Assembly (NCBI RefSeq): GCF_019331695.1
Contig: NZ_JAHBBI010000002.1
Location: 248,001-312,000, forward strand
Source of the DNA: Bifidobacterium pluvialisilvae
GTDB lineage: Bacteria; Actinomycetota; Actinomycetes; Actinomycetales; Bifidobacteriaceae
Length of the DNA stretch: 64,000 nt
Reading direction: 5' to 3'
This document shows, piece by piece, positions 60,981 to 64,000 of this stretch. Position numbers and translations under genes: made by a program. Positions within the stretch are counted from its first letter, which is position 1. Each line of letters starts with the position of its first letter. The notes beneath the pieces are model-generated. The model saw nothing but the letters and a program-made list of their open reading frames with translations. It was not told the origin of the DNA and did no database searches.

Positions 60981-61397
60981 TGGAGCGCCTTCCGCGTTGC
61001 TCCTCAGTCGACGTACCTTCGTACGCCTTCCTTCGGTGCGCCTTGAAGTCGCACGCATCATTCGGAAATCCTGAAATCGCCGAGTAGAGAAGCGTCATCG
61101 GCACGTCGGCAGACTCGACGTACCTTCGTACGCCTTCGCCTGCCGTCGCATGCCTCGCGCTCGATGGATCGCGCTCGCATCGGCTACGGACAGTCCACTG
61201 GACTGTCCGCTTGACGCCTCAGCACATCATTCGAAAAACCCCCGAGTAGGTAGACGCCTTCGCTCCCGCTGGCGGGAGCTGGCCGCCGCAGGCGGACTGA
61301 GGGTGGTCGGTCCGGTCCGAAGCGGATGCCCTATGATGCCCGATTCGTCGCCATCCGACCTGCATCAAACGTTCGACACGCCGATACGTTATTCACG
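60967..61397. repeat. Inverted and direct repeats between licT and the VOC gene
   Basis: GGATTTCCGAATGATG (60967-60982, overlapping the licT end) is inverted as CATCATTCGGAAATCC at 61056-61071, and a decayed CATCATTCG recurs at about 61225. TCGACGTACCTTCGTACGCC occurs twice (about 61010 and 61115). GGACAGTCCACTGGACTGTCC (61182-61202) belongs to the ACAGTCC hairpin family and is followed by GCTTGACGCCTCAGC. A GCTCCCGCTGGCGGGAGC hairpin lies at about 61261-61278. No gene. Confidence 0.8.
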
Positions 61398-61426
61398 TTG
61401 ACCTATTAACGACGTTAATGTATATT
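61398..61426 (+). promoter_or_regulatory. Strong promoter TTGACC-17-TATATT with palindromic operator in the spacer
   Basis: TTGACC at 61398-61403, TATATT at 61421-61426, 17-base spacer. The spacer is mostly a perfect dyad ATTAAC-GAC-GTTAAT (61405-61419), as expected for an operator that blocks polymerase. The VOC gene starts 45 bases after the -10. Confidence 0.8.
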
Positions 61427-61470
61427 GTTTTTCGCAAACACAAATCTGTAGGCAATGGAGGCTACGAACT

Positions 61471-61860
61471 ATGAGCATCCGCGATCACCTCACCGGTATC
61501 GGGCATGTCGGCATCCCCACGAACGACCTTGAAGGCACCATCGCATACTACGAGAAGCTGGGCTTCGAATGCGAGGGCATCTATCCGAACGGCGACGACC
61601 GCTGCACCTTCCTGCATCTCAACAACCTCGTCCTCGAGGTGTGGACGATGGCGGAACCGGCCGGCGTCACCGGCGCGATCAACCACTTCGCCATCGACGT
61701 CACCGACATCGACGCCGCGTTCGCCGAGGCCGAAAAGCTCGGGCTGAACCTCGTCGAGGGCTCCGTCCAGCACATCCCCACGTTCCACGAGAACGGCATC
61801 CGCTACTTCAACGTCCTCGGACCGAACCACGAGACCATCGAATTCTGCCAGATCCTCTAA
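61471..61860 (+). CDS. VOC (glyoxalase I-like) family protein
   Basis: Metal-binding fold of 129 residues with two beta-alpha-beta-beta-beta repeats. It begins TGIGHVGIPTNDLEGTIAYYEKLGFEC, where the His opens the metal site. The second repeat reads GAINHFAIDVTDIDAAFAEAEKLGL and ends ETIEFCQIL. Glu in LVLEVWTM and Glu in IEFCQ may complete a metal site. Lactoylglutathione-lyase activity is unlikely to be its job as such, because bifidobacteria lack glutathione; a role on another small hydroxyacid or sugar compound is open. GGAGG is 7 bases upstream. The fucP gene follows. Confidence 0.85.
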   Translation: MSIRDHLTGIGHVGIPTNDLEGTIAYYEKLGFECEGIYPNGDDRCTFLHLNNLVLEVWTMAEPAGVTGAINHFAIDVTDIDAAFAEAEKLGLNLVEGSVQHIPTFHENGIRYFNVLGPNHETIEFCQIL

Positions 61861-62230
61861 GAACCTTTGGATTCTCCGGGGAATCCCACGAATCCGAATC
61901 GCATCAGGCCGAGATACCCGCAAACGGCTCCCGGCCGCAACCGATAACCGAATATCCATAACTGAACGCCATTCTTCTTTCGTTGGCCTTAGCTTCCGCG
62001 GGTTACGGCGAATCCTCCAGGCTCTCCAGCCGTCTCCCGGCGCATATGGCATGCGCCGGTGCATGACGGACGGTCGCGGCGAAGCGATCGAGGGCCTGAG
62101 TATCGATTACCCATTCGCGTAACCCGGCGTGTTTGCCGAGCCAAGGCCGACGACAGGCGTCGACGACGGCCCGCCATGCCGTCCCGCGGCCATGCGTCGC
62201 CGGGTTGCGCACCTCATGAGAGAAGACATC
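61861..62230. other. Gap between the VOC gene and fucP
   Basis: About 370 bases. Small hairpins GGATTC/GAATCC (about 61870-61885) and GGCGCAT/ATGCGCC (62039-62057) are visible; neither has a T-run. No gene is supported, though the fucP frame stays open upstream to 62129. Confidence 0.6.
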
Positions 62231-63649
62231 ATGACACAAGCAGCAACCATCCCCACCATGGACCCCGAATCCACGGAGCCCGAGAACGCCGAGGCCACCG
62301 GCAGGAAGACCAAGTGGATCGAGTTCTCCGACGGCTACCTCGACCGCACCCCGGTGCTCCAGTTCGCCATGACGGCGATCCTGTTCGGCATCTGGGCCGT
62401 CGCATCCAGCCTCAACGACGTGCTCATCACCCAGTTCAAGGCCGTGTTCTCGCTGAGCGACCTCGCCACCGCGTTCGTGCAGAGCGCGTTCTACGGCGGC
62501 TACTTCCTCATCGCCATCCCCGCATCGCTGTTCATCAAGAAGACCAGCTACAAGCTGGGCATCATCGCCGGCCTGTCGTTCTTCGCCGTCGGATGCTTCA
62601 TCTTCTTCCCGGCGAGCCGACTGGTGACGTACGAGGTCTTCCTCTTCGCCATCTTCGTCGAGGCCATCGGCCTGAGCTTCCTCGAGACCTCCGCCGACAC
62701 GTACGCCACCCTGATGGGTCCGAAGCGTCTCGGCACCGTGCGACTCAATGTGGCGCAGACCATGAACGCCCTCGGCCTCATCACCGGCATCCTGCTCGGC
62801 AAGTACCTCGTGTTCCAGGACTCCAACCTGCACGCCGAAATGGCCAAGATGGCCCCCGACGCCGCCAAGGCCTACGGCGCCGAACAGCTCGGCCGCACGC
62901 TCGAACCGTACAAGTACCTGCTCATCGTGCTCGCCGTGCTCATCGTGCTGTTCGCCATCACCAAGTTCCCGAAGTGCCGCCCCGCCACCAAGGAGGGCGC
63001 CGTCGCCAAGGCCACCCTCGGCGAGACCATGAACTACCTGTTCCACAACGGCCGCTTCTGGAAGGGCATCGCCGTGCAGTTCATCTACGCCGGCGCGCAG
63101 ACGGGCATCTGGTCGTTCACCATCCGACTCGCCCTGAACCAGGGCGGCGCCTCCATGACCGACCGTGACGCCGCGAACTTCATGATCATCAGCTACATCG
63201 TGTTCTTCGTCGGACGACTCGGCGCCAGCTACCTGCTCTCCCGCTTCCGCGAGACCCGCGTGCTCGCCGTGTTCATGATCGGCGGCGCCATCGTGCTGCT
63301 CGGCACCGCGTTCCTGCCCGGCATGACCGCCGTATGGTTCGCCGTGGCCGTGAGCTTCTTCCTCGGACCGGGCTGGCCTACCATCTACTCCCGTACGCTG
63401 AAGACCGTCGAGGACCGTCGCCACACCGAGACCGCCGGCGCGATCATCGTGATGGCGCTCGTCGGCGGCGCGTTCCTGCCCACCCTGCAGGGCGCCCTCT
63501 CCGACGCCTCCACCATGCAGTTCTCCTTCATCCTGCCAGCCGTCGAGCTCGCCATCGTGGGCCTGTACTTCATCACCGAATTCAAGCGCGACAAGTACAC
63601 CCCCGCCCAGCTCAAGGACATGGCCGAGAAGACCGAAGCCGCCGAATAG
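62231..63649 (+). CDS. fucP: L-fucose:H+ symporter FucP-like (MFS)
   Basis: Proton-driven sugar importer of about 472 residues with twelve helices. FucP hallmarks are VLQFAMTAILFGIWAVASSL, NDVLITQFKAVFSLSD, SAFYGGYFLIAIPASLFIKK, SFLETSADTYATLMGP and RLNVAQTMNALGLITGILLGK, where the Asn and Gln residues line the sugar path. The start at 62231 (MTQAATIP) is preferred over upstream in-frame codons, which lack any membrane or family features. An ATG five codons earlier is a possible alternative. The sugar is predicted from family only. Confidence 0.92.
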   Translation: MTQAATIPTMDPESTEPENAEATGRKTKWIEFSDGYLDRTPVLQFAMTAILFGIWAVASSLNDVLITQFKAVFSLSDLATAFVQSAFYGGYFLIAIPASLFIKKTSYKLGIIAGLSFFAVGCFIFFPASRLVTYEVFLFAIFVEAIGLSFLETSADTYATLMGPKRLGTVRLNVAQTMNALGLITGILLGKYLVFQDSNLHAEMAKMAPDAAKAYGAEQLGRTLEPYKYLLIVLAVLIVLFAITKFPKCRPATKEGAVAKATLGETMNYLFHNGRFWKGIAVQFIYAGAQTGIWSFTIRLALNQGGASMTDRDAANFMIISYIVFFVGRLGASYLLSRFRETRVLAVFMIGGAIVLLGTAFLPGMTAVWFAVAVSFFLGPGWPTIYSRTLKTVEDRRHTETAGAIIVMALVGGAFLPTLQGALSDASTMQFSFILPAVELAIVGLYFITEFKRDKYTPAQLKDMAEKTEAAE

Positions 63650-63700
63650 TCCGGCACGTAGTCCGGCAATTTTCCGGCATCCGATCATTCGGATTACATG

Positions 63701-63739
63701 ATATGGCCCTCGCCGTGCGATGCATGGCGAGGGCCATAT
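63701..63739. terminator. Terminator hairpin after fucP
   Basis: ATATGGCCCTCGCC (63701-63714) pairs with GGCGAGGGCCATAT (63726-63739) over an 11-base loop, followed by GATATATATTC. About 50 bases after the fucP stop. Confidence 0.85.
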
Positions 63740-63806
63740 GATATATATTCCGTATCGGAGCTGTATCGCGTCGTTTGTTTGTATCGCATCGTTGGAGGGA
63801 TTCGGC

Positions 63807-64000
63807 ATGATCGCACGCACGGTCGTCATCGGCACCCCGCTCGGACTGCACGCCCGTCCGGCCGCCCGGTTCGTGCAGGCCGTGGCCGACACCGGACTCG
63901 ACGTGACCATCACGCGCGACGGCCGCACGGTCAACGCCGCCGGCATCCTCGGCGTCATGTCGCTGGACGTCAACGGCGGCGACACGGTGACGCTGACGGT
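63807..64000 (+). CDS. ptsH: Phosphocarrier protein HPr (3' truncated)
   Basis: PTS phosphate relay between EI and the EII proteins. The window holds the first about 64 residues: MIARTVVIGTPLGLHARPAA with the phosphorylated His15-type residue in GLHARPAARF, then GRTVNAAGILGVMSLDVNGG, where the conserved Ser (regulatory in firmicutes) is replaced by Gly-Ile-Leu context, NAAGILGVMSL. GGAGGGA lies 9 bases upstream. ptsI should follow. Together with bglF and licT it shows the PTS is functional here. Confidence 0.92.
   Translation, partial: MIARTVVIGTPLGLHARPAARFVQAVADTGLDVTITRDGRTVNAAGILGVMSLDVNGGDTVTLT

Noticed and set aside
1-64000. tRNA, tmRNA, rRNA or phage genes
   Set aside because: No clover-leaf with a T-loop GTTCGAATC-type motif and CCA end, no rRNA stretch and no integrase or capsid-type protein was seen.

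Overview
The window reads as a stretch of a high-G+C actinobacterial chromosome, most probably a Bifidobacterium. The evidence is the very small ribosomal protein bS22, the Leloir pair galT-galK, a complete corynebacterial-type haem-uptake set, many starts that look leaderless, and intergenic DNA crowded with TCATCCTGAGC palindromes. No rRNA, tRNA, phage, transposase or CRISPR array was recognised. Both edges cut genes: pstB on the left and ptsH (HPr) on the right.

Layout. 1-2.2 kb: end of the phosphate transporter ATPase gene pstB, a terminator, then a large repeat element built on TGTGGGTC. 2.5-15.8 kb: mostly housekeeping and cell-wall genes (Rpf-like G5 protein, thioredoxin, DUF4916 Nudix-like protein, alpha/beta hydrolase, NudC, L,D-transpeptidase, GcvH, App1-like phosphatase, oligopeptidase B, a putative HEGFH metallopeptidase, LeuB). 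16.2-23 kb: lipoate ligase, a second TGTGGGTC element, PyrD, an old-yellow-enzyme, a class A PBP. 23.3-29 kb: Crp/GlxR-type regulator, polyprenol-phosphate mannosyltransferase, then deoR-galT and galK. 29-40.9 kb: DEAD-box helicase, MATE transporter, the UPF0210/ACT pair, TrmL, MutY, RadA, two membrane-anchored unknowns, bS22, RpiA. 41-42.7 kb: an RNase HI gene with repeats inside its coding region and a triplicated 5' end. 42.9-54.3 kb: a haem-acquisition locus. 54.6-57.7 kb: an AbiEi-like protein and phosphoglucomutase. 57.9-64 kb: a beta-glucoside-type PTS permease with its antiterminator, a VOC protein, a FucP-type symporter, and HPr.

Functional links. The haem locus has a cell-surface HtaA protein, then five genes (HmuT lipoprotein, HmuU permease, HmuV ATPase, a surface protein with a Tyr/His-containing domain, and a two-HtaA-domain protein). 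Every junction among those five genes overlaps by 1-4 bases, so they form one translationally coupled operon. A perfect CRP/GlxR-type palindrome lies upstream of the first gene, and a Crp/Fnr regulator that could bind it is encoded at 23.3-24.0 kb. GcvH and a lipoate ligase lie about 7 kb apart without GcvT or GcvP. The PTS permease, its antiterminator and HPr make a nearly complete PTS module.

The most unusual part of the window is its repeats. At least four families are present: (i) a composite element with two opposed TGTGGGTC/GACCCACA arrays around a conserved core (three cores in the window); (ii) TCATCCTGAGC palindromes whose half-arms are tandemly amplified at each locus, and which are also translated inside rnhA; (iii) arrays of GGTTCCCATCCGT palindromes whose arms co-vary; and (iv) short ACAGTCC/GGACTGT hairpins with conserved flanks, two of which sit at the junctions of the rnhA duplication. 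All functional calls come from reading the sequence and from family knowledge; no database search was run.
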